The notes below the pieces were generated by a model. That model did not search any database. It saw only the letters and a program-made list of their open reading frames with translations, and had not been told where the DNA came from. DNA of 64,000 bases. It comes from Bolinopsis microptera (Eukaryota; Ctenophora; Tentaculata; Lobata; Bolinopsidae). The position numbers and the translations under genes were made by a program. Shown here piece by piece: positions 11,402 to 23,400 of the stretch. The DNA is taken from positions 5,473,675-5,537,674 of the forward strand of contig NC_087078.1 in NCBI RefSeq assembly GCF_026151205.1, read 5' to 3'. Position 1 is the stretch's first letter. Each line of letters begins with the position of its first letter.

Positions 11402-14400
11402 ATGTCGAGATTCAGAGGAAATCCCCGGTTTGGGGGTCCTGGTCCGGGAGGGCCCCCTCGCCACCTCATGAGAGGAGGCGGTCCACCTAGAGGAGGACGA
11501 GGAGGATTCCAGCAACACCGGGACCGACAGCCCATGAACTTGATGGGTGGACCCGGGCCTAGAGGACCTCCTAGAGATAACGGACCGGGGCCTAGAGGCC
11601 CTCCTAGAGATCGAGGCCACGATGGCCCCAGAGGCCCCTCTAGAGATAGAGGTCAGTGAATAATTTTGTACAGAACCTTATAAGTTCTTTTCTTAAACAT
11701 TCAATTTCGCTTTATTCGTGTCCTAGAAACCTCTTAGAGCCACCAATAAGCATATTTTCTTGACCCCTCGAGTAAACTCTTAATTCAGGAGGTTTCCAGA
11801 ACAACAATTTCCGCGGGCGAGTAAATTTCCGCGGTGGGAACAACCGTGGCCCTATGAACTCATCACCAAGCAGCTCCAACATCAGAACTGAAAGTAAAGA
11901 TAAAAGCGAAGTAAGTTCAATATACAACTTTTCTCGTCCTGTGAGGAAACATTTCAATAAGTGCGAATTGTTATTGTGCAGAAAATTTTACCTGCACAAT
12001 TTTTGATTGGTTTGACTTATTATTGCCACCAGGTTCAAGAATTTCCAGTCCCAGCTGTAAAACCAGCTGTTAAAGATGAACCCAAAGCCGTAGAAGAGCA
12101 GCCTAAAAAAGCGGTTGAGCCAAAGAAAGACGAGCTAATGGATACAGCTGAATCCAGCAAGCCTGCTCCAGCTCCCGAAGCCCCTGCAGAAGTAGTACCT
12201 GCTCCAGAACCGGAGGTTACAAAACCTGATCCAGTGGCCGAAGAGAGCGTTCCACATCTCACGGAGGTTTGTCAAACAAGGAATAGAATTTAACTGTAGG
12301 AAAAACAAACGACAGATAATGAAATTAAACAAAAATTTGTTATTTAACGGGGGGGGGGTGTCACGTCCGTCTATGTCCGCTTGTCTCATAGAATCCAAAA
12401 AGGACAGGACATAGGCGGACATAGGCGGACATAGGCGGACATAGACGGACATAGGCGGACATAGGCGGACATAGGCGGACATAGACGGACATAGGCGGAC
12501 ATAGGCGGACATAGGCGGACATTAATGGACACCTAAATTGCTAAATAAAATGTTCAATTTTTGCTGTTATAGGGGATCATGTTTTTTGTCCGTTCGGTAC
12601 CCTATATTTTCAAAACGGACAAAAAATAGAGCGGACAAAAACGGACAAAAACGGACAAAAATGGAAATAACATTTAGATGCTTCCTCCTCCTACTCTTCC
12701 TCCTCCTCCCCCTGGGTCTTCCTGATCTTCCTCAGTCCTCTTCCTCCTCCCCTCCTCAGTCCTCCTCCTACTCCTCCTCCTCGTCCTCAGTCCTCCTCAT
12801 CAGTCCTCAACAGTCCTCCTCCTCCCCAGTCCTCCTCCTCCTCTTCATCCTCCTCCTCTTCCTCCTCAGTCCTCAGTCCTCCTCAGTCCTCCTCCTCATC
12901 CTTCTTCTCAGTCCTCAGTCCTCCCCCAGTCCCCCTCCTCCTCCTCCTATTCAGTCCTCCTCCTCCTCCTCCTTCTCAGTCCTCCTCAGTCCACCTCCTC
13001 CTCCTCCTCCTCCTCCTCTTCCCTCTCAGTAATCCTCCTCAGCCATCCTCCTTAGTCCTCCTCAGTCCTCCTCCTCAGTCCTCCTCCTCCTGGGTCCTCC
13101 TCCTCCTCTTCATCCTCCTCCTCTTCCTCCTCGGTCCTCAGTCCTCCTCCTCCTGGGTCCTCCTCCTCATCCTTCTCATCAGTCCTCCTCCTCCCCAGTC
13201 CTCTCCCAGTCCCCCTCCTTCTCCTCCTCCTATTCAGTCCTCCTCCTCCTCCTCCAGTTCTCCTCAGTCCTCCTTCTCATTTCTCCTAAGTCCTCCTCCT
13301 GAGTCCTCCTCCTGAGTCCTCCTACTCTTCCTTCTGAGTCCTCCTCCTGAGTCCTCCTCCTCTTCCCTCTCAGTTATCCTCCTCAGTCATCCTCCTCAGC
13401 CATCCTCCCCAGCCATCCTCCTCAGCCATCCTCCTCAGTACTCCTCAGTCCTCCTCCTTCTCAGTCATCGTCAGTCCTCCTCCTCAGTCCTCCTCAGTCC
13501 TCCTCCTCCTCCTGGGTCCTCCTCCTCCTCCTCCTCCTCCTGGGTCCTCCTGGGTCTTCCTGATCCTCCCCAGTCCTCTTCCTCCTCCCCTCCTCAGTCC
13601 TCCTCCTACTCTTCCTCCTCGTCCTCAGTCCTCCTCATCAGTCCTCAACAGTCCTCCTCCTCCCCAGTCCTCCTCCTCCTCTTCATCCTCCTCCTCTTCC
13701 TCCTCAGTCCTCAGTCCTCCTCAGTCCTCCTCCTCATCCTTCTTCTCAGTCCTCCATCCTCCTCCTCAGTCCTCCCCCAGTCCCCCTCCTCCTCCTCCTA
13801 TTCAGTCCTCCTCCTCCTCCTCCTTCTCAGTCCTCCTCAGTCCACCTCCTCCTCCTCCTCCTCCTCCTCTTCCCTCTCAGTAATCCTCCTCAGCCATCCT
13901 CCTTAGTCCTCCTCAGTCCTCCTCCTCAGTCCTCCTCCTCCTGGGTCCTCCTCCTCCTCTTCATCCTCCTCCTCTTCCTCCTCGGTCCTCAGTCCTCCTC
14001 CTCCTGGGTCCTCCTCCTCATCCTTCTCATCAGTCCTCCTCCTCCCCAGTCCTCTCCCAGTCCCCCTCCTTCTCCTCCTCCTATTCAGTCCTCCTCCTCC
14101 TCCTCCAGTTCTCCTCAGTCCTCCTTCTCATTTCTCCTAAGTCCTCCTCCTGAGTCCTCCTCCTGAGTCCTCCTCCTCTTCCTTCTGAGTCCTCCTCCTG
14201 AGTCCTCCTCCTCTTCCCTCTCAGTTATCCTCCTCAGTCATCCTCCTCAGCCATCCTCCCCAGCCATCCTCCTCAGCCATCCTCCTCAGTACTCCTCAGT
14301 CCTCCTCCTTCTCAGTCATCGTCAGTCCTCCTCCTCAGTCCTCCTCAGTCCTCCTCCTCCTCCTGGGTCCTCCTCCTGGGTCCTCCTGGGTCTTCCTGAT

Positions 14401-17400
14401 CCTCCCCAGTCCTCTTCCTCCTCCCCTCTTCAGTCCTCCTCATACTCTTCCTCCTCGTCTTCAGTCCTCATCAGTCCTCAACAGTTCTCCTCCTCCCCAG
14501 TCCTCCTCCTCCTCCTCCTCCTCAGTTCTCCTCAGTCCTCCTTCTCATTTCTCCTAAGTCCTCCTCCTGAGTCCTGCTCCTGAGTCCTCCTCCTCTTCCT
14601 TCTGAGTCCTCCTCCTGAGTCCTCCTCCTCCTCCCTCTCAGTCATCCTCCTCAGTCATCCTCCTCAGCCATCCTCCCCAGCCATCCTCCTCAGCCATCCT
14701 CCTCAGTACTCCTCAGTCCTCCTCCTTCTCAGTCATCGTCAGTCCTCCTCCTCAGTCCTCCTCAGTCCTCCTCAGTCCTCCTCCTCCTCCTGGGTCCTCC
14801 TCCTCCTCCTCCTCCTCCTGGGTCCTCCTGGGTCTTCCTGATCCTCCCCAGTCCTCTTCCTCCTCCCCTCCTCAGTCCTCCTCCTACTCTTCCTCCTCGT
14901 CCTCAGTCCTCCTCATCAGTCCTCAACAGTTCTCCTCCTCCCCAGTCCTCCTCCCCCTTCTGGGGCCTTTTCCTGGGTCCTCCTCCTGGGTCCTCCTCCT
15001 CCTGGGTCCTCCTCCTCCTGGGTCCTCCTTCTCCTCCTCAGTCCTTCTCCTCCTCCTCCTCAGTCCTCTTCCTCCTCTTCCTCCTCCTCCTCCCTCTCAG
15101 TCATCCTCCTCAGCCATCCTCTTCAGCCATCCTCCTCAGTCCTCCTCCTTCTCAGTCCTCCTCAGTCCTCCTCCTGAGTCCTCCTCCTCCTGAGTCATCC
15201 TTCTGGGTCCTCCTCCTCCTCCTCCTCCTGGGTCTTCCTGATCCTTCTCCTCCCTCTCAGTCATCCTCCTCAGTCATCCTCCTCAGCCATCCTCCTCAGC
15301 CATCCTTCTCAGCCATCCTCCTCAGTACTCTTCAGTATTCTTCAGTCCTAAAAATGTTTGTCCGCTAATGTCCACCAATGTCCGCTAATGTCCACCAATG
15401 TCCATCCAAGTCCGCCAATGTCCGTCCGGGTCCGCCAATGTCCGTCCGAGTCCGCCAATGTCCGTCCGAGTCCGCCAATGTCCGTCCGAGTCCGCCAATG
15501 TCCGTCCGTGTCCGCCGTTGTCCCAAAAAACACGTCCGTTGTCTCATAGAATCCAAAAAGGACAGGACATAGGCGGACATAGACGGACATGACACCCCCC
15601 CCCCCCCCTTTAACCTCTAAAATGTATAATCCCACTTGAATGCTGAAAAAAAATGCCGAGGCTCTCTCGATATTTGTTAAGTTAGCTTAGAATGTCACTT
15701 GAAACCCCGCTGAATTCCTGACTCCCCATCAGGTGTACATTAGTGAGTACCTGTGTGACCTCTACCTTGACGTTGATAAAGACGGTGTGACGGGTATCCC
15801 GAAGAGTACAGCTGGGTTTGACTGCTTGTGGGCCTCGCTTCGCGCTACTCACGGTGTTTCTGGGGGCAAGGTATGCTTGAAAATTTCATTAATGATGGAT
15901 TAGTTTGTTGTTCTTGCTGTTGGTTATTGTGTTTTGTCCGTTCGTTTGTTCGTTTGTTTTACGTCTGTTTGTTTAACTCTTCGTTTTCAGGAAGGGATCT
16001 CATCTTTAACTCTTACTTTCAGATGGAAATTGTATTTGTTTGATAGAAACTTGACCAATATTTAAGAACATTATTCTTATTTAGGGTAGCCATGCTTTGC
16101 TCCTGTGTCGGCGGTTATTCATCTAGTGACACCAACAAGACGATCTGCTTATTTGACAGGTTTGTTCTTTTCGATAGTTTTCTTCGGATTTTCACATTCC
16201 TTCTATTATTGATTTGCTTTAGTTAGTTCTTTAATGTTATTGAGTTTGCTACTGGGTATATAGTTATTACGTAATATAATGCATTGTTGCGAAGATTTTA
16301 GTATTTATCTACGAATCTACTATAAAATAAAATCACCAATAATCAAAACTTATTTAATGCATGATCCGCAAAGTTTCCCCGACAGCTATTATAGCCATGT
16401 TTGCGCAATTCTCCTTGTACACCGTCAGTGACGATAATTATATCTGTTTCCGATAAAAATGCGATAATAGTCACGTGGGTTTATAGAGACATAAAGAAGG
16501 TTTCTAGTTTTGAGTTAGGTATTTCAATATTAAATACGGGTCGAAGAAAGCAACTTATTTCAGCAACACCCATCTAGATCTCACTACACTCTGATCCCGT
16601 AAATTATGTCTTCTGCTAACCACGATTGATGAAGATCTCGTCATATCATATGGGGTTTTTTAGATAGCTAGAAGAAGAAATAGGATATGGGAGGATATTC
16701 ACTATATTTCTGTTCGATTCGGTTCGAAATATTTTGAAAGTTGTTTACATCCCCCGCGTTACGCATCGCCTTGCAGTTTTCTGCGTAATTTTTCAGAGAA
16801 CAGTACCTTTGATAAAAAAGACATGGTCATAGCGATAATATATTGGTTGGGTAATGGGTATTAATTGGATCCTTTTCTGGAACTTTTAATAGAGGTGAAG
16901 TTTTAAGATGTTTACATGAGCCCATATTATAAAGTGCCCCATTTACGTATAGTGTTCAGCGTTAGCAAAGCTGAATTAACATATTTCATAACTCAGTCAA
17001 CAGTAAATTAACAGTATTACTATTAGGAGGCAAAAAGCTGGAATGGAAGTGATCACTATATATAAGCACTACTTATTTACTTGAATCATCGTTTTGTACC
17101 AAAATTGCTCTCCATGAGGCACCGATACGTACCGGGGGAAAAAAAACAAACAAGTGGAGTATTATTCAAAGTTGTTTTATTTATTATAGGTTTTTAAACC
17201 TCGATCTCACGAAACGGACCACGCTCTTAAACACATAGCTGGCGAGCGACTGCTTCACGTAATAAATCACGTACGTCTTTTAAGTGGTTCCCGCACTGTA
17301 TTGCGACAACGCTTTTAATTATTATAAACAAAATTTAACTTAATTAAAATTAATCAGTGAAAAGGAAATTTTCGTTCCTCGAGTACGGCTCACCTTAATT

Positions 17401-20400
17401 CCTCCTTGTGATTGAGGAGAACCAGGATATCCTTGTCGCAATATAATGTTGTCGCAATATAGTGGTCTAGCAATGTAGTGCGGTTACCCTTGCGGGCGTA
17501 TACTTGGTCTTTTGCTTGCAAGTTGTATACTTAGTGATAGTACTCAGCGATAACTCCGAGATGGCCTTCATCAGCGTAGATGAATAAAAAACCAAGATTA
17601 TGCTCCTAACCTGTAAATCTACTCGAATCTTGAAGAGTCCACTCATATCAATTATAAGCATAAATGTAAATGTCCAAAAGATGGCCCCTGTTCAAATTGT
17701 TCTCATAGCTTTGACCGTTGCAGATATGCTGGTCTTATGCGCTTGGTTCGGATCTCGTCACTAAGCCAACTTAGCTATTATTTCATGCTAGGCCTTCGTT
17801 CACCGCGGATACTGCGGCCCCAGGACAGCTTGTTTAGGATCCAGATGAGTTTACGAGACGTCATTCCTCACGAACCTGTATCTCCGTAAATTATTAATAT
17901 TTATCTCTTAATAGTGAGACTAATAACAGTCCAATTTAGATGCTAAATAAAAGTACAACTCTCAACCTCCAAGAGACAATTGTTTCGACCAAAGGATACA
18001 TAGTAGATAAAAATTAAAACTGGATCCAGTACCAGATTTGTTCAATTGCTATTCATTTGCAGCTTTCATTAATGTTGGTGGGTTTGTCGTCGCATCTCGC
18101 CATTTATGATTATTGTAAATTTTCGCCATTCATGATGAGAATGGGAAAATTTATTTTTGCCATCAATGGCAGACATTTTTCCGACTTCTTTTCTCCATAT
18201 ATTGATATCAAAATTCACAAAAGTTAATGGCGGAAAATGTGATCACGCACCCACCAATGTTCAATTTTCTCTCGAGTTGAATTATAGTTCCTTTAGCATA
18301 AGTATATCATCAAATTATAACTTATTTTATAACCATTTTCTTTTTAGAGATTTACAGCTGACCTGAGGAAGAGGAGAACCTTTGGAAGCGAAGATGTCTT
18401 AAATCTTGAAAGCGTGGAAAGACCAGTCATGGTGTAATCTAAATCAACAGATACGAGTTCCAAGAATCGTACAAGGGGTCGTTCACCTGTTACGTTAGCC
18501 AGCTTAGGGGCCAGGGGGGGGGTTCGGAAAAGCTTACTGTAATTACTACACAAGTGTTATGTGTTAAATGGCTTACGGAGGAGGGAAGGGGTCTAAAATA
18601 GCAAAAATCTGGTTAACGTAATACGTGAACAATCCCAAATCTGAATCAAAAGATATGAGTTCCAGGAATCGTCCAAGTAGCTCTCAGATCAATAGCACTC
18701 CATTTATAGAAAAAAGGCACCATTATATTATAGTCTATCTTTTGGAGTGATCATCAAGTTCGGATGTCATTGTTGCCAAGGCGTCGTTTTGTAACTTATT
18801 AAAGCAACAAAGAAGTAAAATGGTAACTGGCGAGGGTTTAAGTTAGTGCTTCAATCTTAATCACGACGAAATTTATAAGTCCTTGAATCTCAACAGTTTT
18901 AGAAAGGCATTTATAATTATGATGAGTCACCATATTTCCTGGTTAAAAGTGTTAAGTGCGGTTGGGGAACCCAAAAAACCAGTCGCCATAAGATATTCCA
19001 GATTTATTTCTATATATCTGCGAAAATAAAGTGAATTTTGGCTCGATATATCATATAACCGTAGGTGGTTTTTCGAGGTTACTCTATGGGCTGAAGTAAG
19101 AATCCTACAGTGTTGCATAAAAATGATTTTTGTTCCAAGACAGAAAATTCTACTAAAAAACAAACGCCGAAGCGTTTCTTTCAATCTTGGTATTGGTTTT
19201 TTGGTTGTCAAAATTAGAATAAAATTTACACAGCAAATTATTCTGACTCCTATGAAAATTGAACATGCTGCTTTTTTACTTAGTTGTTCATACTTGGTCG
19301 GTTCATTTTGGAATACAAATTTTTTAACCATTTTTTGAAAAAACCGATAAAAAACGTTCTTGGTTTTGTAATTGTAAGTTTATTCATATCAATCTCACAA
19401 CAAGTTATGAAGGGGCTAAATGAATAAATTAAGGGCTAATTAAATATTATACTGCTTTAACCAGGCGCACGGGGACGATGTTTTGGGGCAAAACGTTTTT
19501 AACGTCCATAACAACTAAGTTTTTTAAATTTTGACGCCACTGGAAGCCTTTTCATGACTCAGTTTTAGTCTGTAATAATGATTCTGAAATATGAGGAAAG
19601 TTGAGTAGCTCAGCATTTGCTTTAATTAAGTCATAGGAAAGGATCATTTTTCGGTTTAGACTTTGTGTTTCGGTTTTTCTATTTCAGCTACAGAAATCCC
19701 ACCGTTGACCAACCGATCGCGGAATACTTCGATACGACAAACACACTATTATATCTCAGATCAGAATATTATTCAGTGTTTACTCACCTGGCCATCGACA
19801 ATATAGCCGTAAAAATTCATTTGGAGTGCTAGAAGATTTGCTGAGTGGTACGGTTTCTCCCGTCCAAAACTCAAATACATTATTCAATAGACTTGAATAT
19901 TTTAGTAGGATAGCTGTCCAACTTGGACATGGATTTTGAAATGTGAGAGCTCTGTGTAGTGTGTAGCGACCACTTTGGGTAGTATATATGATTGAAAAGA
20001 TGAAGATTATTCATAAGTATGGGAAATAATGGGGAGGTGGTTTTGGCAGTGATTTGATCCCATCAGCTTGCAGCATCGACCAATCAAATACCACCTCCTA
20101 ATCATTACCCACATTTTTATCGCGTTCAAAATCAAATTTGCTCGTTCACTTAACATATATTACGTAAGCCACCACTAGTGGGTAGGTGGTTTTGGAAGAA
20201 TTGCTCCAGTGTTATTTCTACACTGAAACGTGTAGAAGAATGTTTAAAGTGGCTGACGAAGTGGCTTACGTAATATATGAACGAACCCTAAGTAAATTCG
20301 AGGTTGAGAACTGGGTAACCTGGCCTCAAAGTTAAACGGCGTCATAACGAGTACAATTCTGACACGATATGACAAAAACACAAAACCTTGCATCTCGAAT

Positions 20401-23400
20401 CTCGATATCATCAAACAAACAAAACATTTGTATTTCAATAGGCAATACATATTTCGAGGTCAACTAGCACAAAGTAGGAGTCCACAAATTCCGATGATCA
20501 GTCGAATGTTTTGTCTCCATTTTTTATTGTAGTGTTTTAAACGTGTCAAAAAATACTCGAATTTTATGCTTGTCGGCTTCATGAACGTGAATTTTCAAAA
20601 TTCATTCCAGAAGCTTCCAAATATCTAATTCGCCGCGCCGGTTACCCAGCCTTTCCTCAAACTTACCAAATCAGCACTCACGGACTACTCGATTTTCCAG
20701 TGAAAAGATGATCTTAACTATTTCCCAATGCAGCTCACTTTCTCAGAGACAACTCTGGGCTCACTGCCCTCAACAAACTGACCAGTTACCCCAGCAACCA
20801 GTTACCCCAGCAATCAGTTACCCCCGCAACTGATAGAGGGAGATGGTTCCAGCAGAGTTCCTTGTTTTTGTCCCAGTTTGTTTGTCAAGTTGGTTCGTTG
20901 TGATCTGTTAAAATTACTCGTTGTTTCTTTAAATACGTGTGGACTGTATAAATAGAACCTGCAATTGCAGATGTTCTCAGTTAAGTTAACTCACGACTTC
21001 GTGCCTCAAAACGTCGTGGACCCTTTACTTAACCCTAACCCTAACCCTAATCTTATCCCCAACACTACCTCTAATCCATACCCTCACCTTGACCATAACT
21101 CTTACCCTGCTTCACTGGAGCACGATTCTCTGGGGCACGAAGTCAGAAGTACTACTACAACGATTTGTAGTACACCTGACAATCAGACCTGTCGGGAGTA
21201 AATACTGCTGACCACACAGTACCATCTGTTATCCTAATCAGATAACCCTACCTGGTAGAAACAGTTGAACTTTAAGAATGATTTATAATTGCAATTAGTA
21301 GGATTGTTCCGGGGACATTAGGTATAGGTGAAGGTCAGTAATTTACGTGACGCAGTTATTGGATTCGCTGAGTGGTTTTTGAGAGATTATTTATGCAGAA
21401 CATGAGATTTGTAAAATGATTTGGCTCATGAGTTTTATCGCACGCTTGTCTGAATTCAAACGCTTGTGCACGTACACTTACGTCTTACAGCCGTACATGC
21501 GAAATTGAAATGAGAGTTCATTCCACACTGACTGAAGTAAACCAGTGACAACCAAGTATAGCGGAAGAGATACAGGATTGAGGCTTGAAATTATCTAAAT
21601 ATTCCAAAATATTTGATTCACCACATCATATTTGTATCCCTCTTTCCTCGGACGCTATGCCCTCGAAGATCGCACGGACTCTGATGAATCAAATATTTTG
21701 GTATATGTATGATATATTTTTTGACGATGAAATGATCTGGTCGTTCTTTAAATGTTTTATGTGCTATGGAAATATGTAATATAAGGGTGATCAGATCTCA
21801 GCGCACTGATCTGGAACACAAAATTTGTATCGGGTGATGTACAACTACAGTTAAATTGTCACAAATAAAAATTCAAAACCAATCTTCCTCCATCATGTCT
21901 TCCGTCAAACAGTCAGCCATATCTCCGACCACTATCAGGTACTGGCGCAACAACACTGACTTCCCTTTTGGGTTCATTGGAACTTCCTGAGTTTTAAACA
22001 TGCTGGAAACTGAGTAGAGTAAAGTCCTGACACTATACTGTCGTTTTAGCCGAGTGGAGTGTGACTGGTTGGCTTTTGCATCTCTGTAGGGACACTCTCG
22101 ACATACATTGAACTTACCAGTAAAATTGTAAATATCTAACACTGCTGCCCGGTTTGTAAAGTGCTGGAACAAGTTACATAAAGAACCTTCGTCTGTACCG
22201 CCAACACAGAACCAATTGTGGAACCTCCGAAACATGTCTTGCATTACGGGGTAAAGTTTCTTACAGCAGAACAACCTTGTGATCGCTGTAACCATGCCAT
22301 CCTGATAACACTTATCTGGACTCCCCTGCTCGAACATTACCATAAGGGCATCGTAAACCTCCCTGAATTCAAAACGCTGCTCACAAAAAATGCCCACCAG
22401 GAAAAGACTGAGCAACTTCATACTAGGTTTCGTTAGCTTTCTCGGCCAACTCTGGTCCCCTGTGCAAAGATAACTCCGAAAGAAATTGGAAAGTTCGTCC
22501 CATTCTACTGTTTTTCTTCGCTGGAGGGCGCTGAAGTTTTGTGGAGTTGAGTGGTTTTGGGTATCAAAAATTGGGAGAAGTTTAAAACAGGTTATAAAAG
22601 GTATTAAATATGGAATTTTGACCATATGATTTGATCAGGTTGCAGGGCCTGTAATAGGTTAGACTGAGTTTGAAGTAGAGAGAGAGAGAGAGAAAGATGG
22701 AACTGTTAGTTACATGTTCGTTCTTTATTGTTGGAAATCGGTCAAATCTGTTCATTACATTAAATTACCTCGCATTAATTCGTGGTAGTAGCTCTAACTG
22801 AAAGGTCAGAAGAAGTAACCAGAGAAAAGATATCCGCCCCATAAATTTCTATAAAATTCAACATTAAGAGCTCAACTTAAGTCATTACAAAATCCTGAGA
22901 GTTAGGCAACTCGCTATTGCCTCGTAATAAATCTGAGATAAGGGATCGTTCACAATTCACATATTACGATAGCCAACTTCAGCGGCCAGGTAGCGCAGTT
23001 GGTTAGAACGCCTGTCTTACAATCGTTAGGTTGCGAGTTCGAAACCCACTGACTGCCTGGTCGTGGGGTGAGCGTCGTCGACGTTCAGCTAAGGATCATG
23101 AGTGGTCTATGCAGCCCCCCGGTCTACTCAGCCGAATACTCGAGAAATCGGGTGTGAGGGTTAAATGAGGAGCTGCACATTGCAGCAAAGTCTCGGACGA
23201 AGAAAGTATGGTACACACTACCTTAACCGTCACTGGCCAAAAAGATCCTTCGGCTTCCTGTAATTGGCTGGTTGCACTTGTGTAACATTGTGGCTGTTGG
23301 AATACACCGAAGTAAAATAAGTGTCTAGATAAAAAAAACATAGGGGGCAATAGCTCACGCTAGTGTAATTTCTACCCAATAGCCACGTGTTGGGTAGCTG

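Larger units (their letters stand above)
12349..15608. mobile_element. G-run-terminated non-autonomous element, copy 1 (3260 bp)
   Basis: Lies in intron 3 of the hnRNP U-like gene. The left end is 10 G then TGTCACGTCCGTCTATGTCC; the right end is its near-perfect inverse, finishing in 14 C. TTTAAC is duplicated directly at both borders (12343-12348 and 15609-15614). Just inside each end lies a direct copy of TTGTCTCATAGAATCC followed by GGACAGGACATAGGCGGAC, so the arms are repeated both directly and inversely. The left arm holds 10-bp GGACATAGGC repeats, the right arm 20-bp TGTCCG-type repeats, and the centre is CT-rich satellite. No transposase or RT is encoded. A 6-bp duplication would suit IS3EU or Dada transposons, but the termini do not let me assign a superfamily. 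Confidence 0.85.
15871..21872. other. first part of hnRNP U-like intron 4, no supported gene
   Basis: Six kilobases of AT-rich intron. It contains the short inverted-repeat elements listed separately, a few telomere-like AACCCT units at about 21032-21052 and AGTTACCCCAGCAA-type repeats at 20790-20830. Two open stretches bounded by AG/GT (16085-16160 and 19687-19828) look exon-like but do not fit the host gene. Confidence 0.5.

Noticed and set aside
12538-13032. Long Ser/Pro/Leu reading frame over the CT-rich satellite (also 35117-35608)
   Set aside because: It is a translation of the repeat unit; both copies lie in transposon-like elements, the frames differ between copies, and no start context or splice structure supports a gene.
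15348-15635. Several overlapping frames on both strands across the 20-bp minisatellite (also 37499-37808)
   Set aside because: Multiple frames are open at once because the unit lacks stops; this is a repeat artefact, not coding.
16085-16160. Exon-like stretch after AG and before GT in hnRNP U-like intron 4
   Set aside because: Joined to exon 4 in the expected phase it gives a stop or no SPRY similarity. Exon 5 at 24445 gives the correct SPRY continuation (GGK-IAFEV), so this stretch is not needed.
18927-19338. 134-aa minus-strand frame and overlapping plus-strand frame
   Set aside because: Composition is random and both strands are open; no start context, homology or splice partner.
19687-19828. 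Open stretch ending in a stop codon that could be a terminal exon
   Set aside because: No partner exon or family similarity; the host gene continues with conserved sequence far downstream.
21030-21054. Telomere-like AACCCT repeats
   Set aside because: Only about three imperfect units in the middle of an intron; too short to be an interstitial telomere.
22984-23060. Possible functional tRNA gene
   Set aside because: The acceptor stem and A/B boxes fit, but the anticodon arm does not fold normally and the sequence continues into a SINE body with an A-rich tail inside a MITE.
23096-23350. 84-aa minus-strand frame
   Set aside because: It lies wholly in the SINE body and has no protein-like features.
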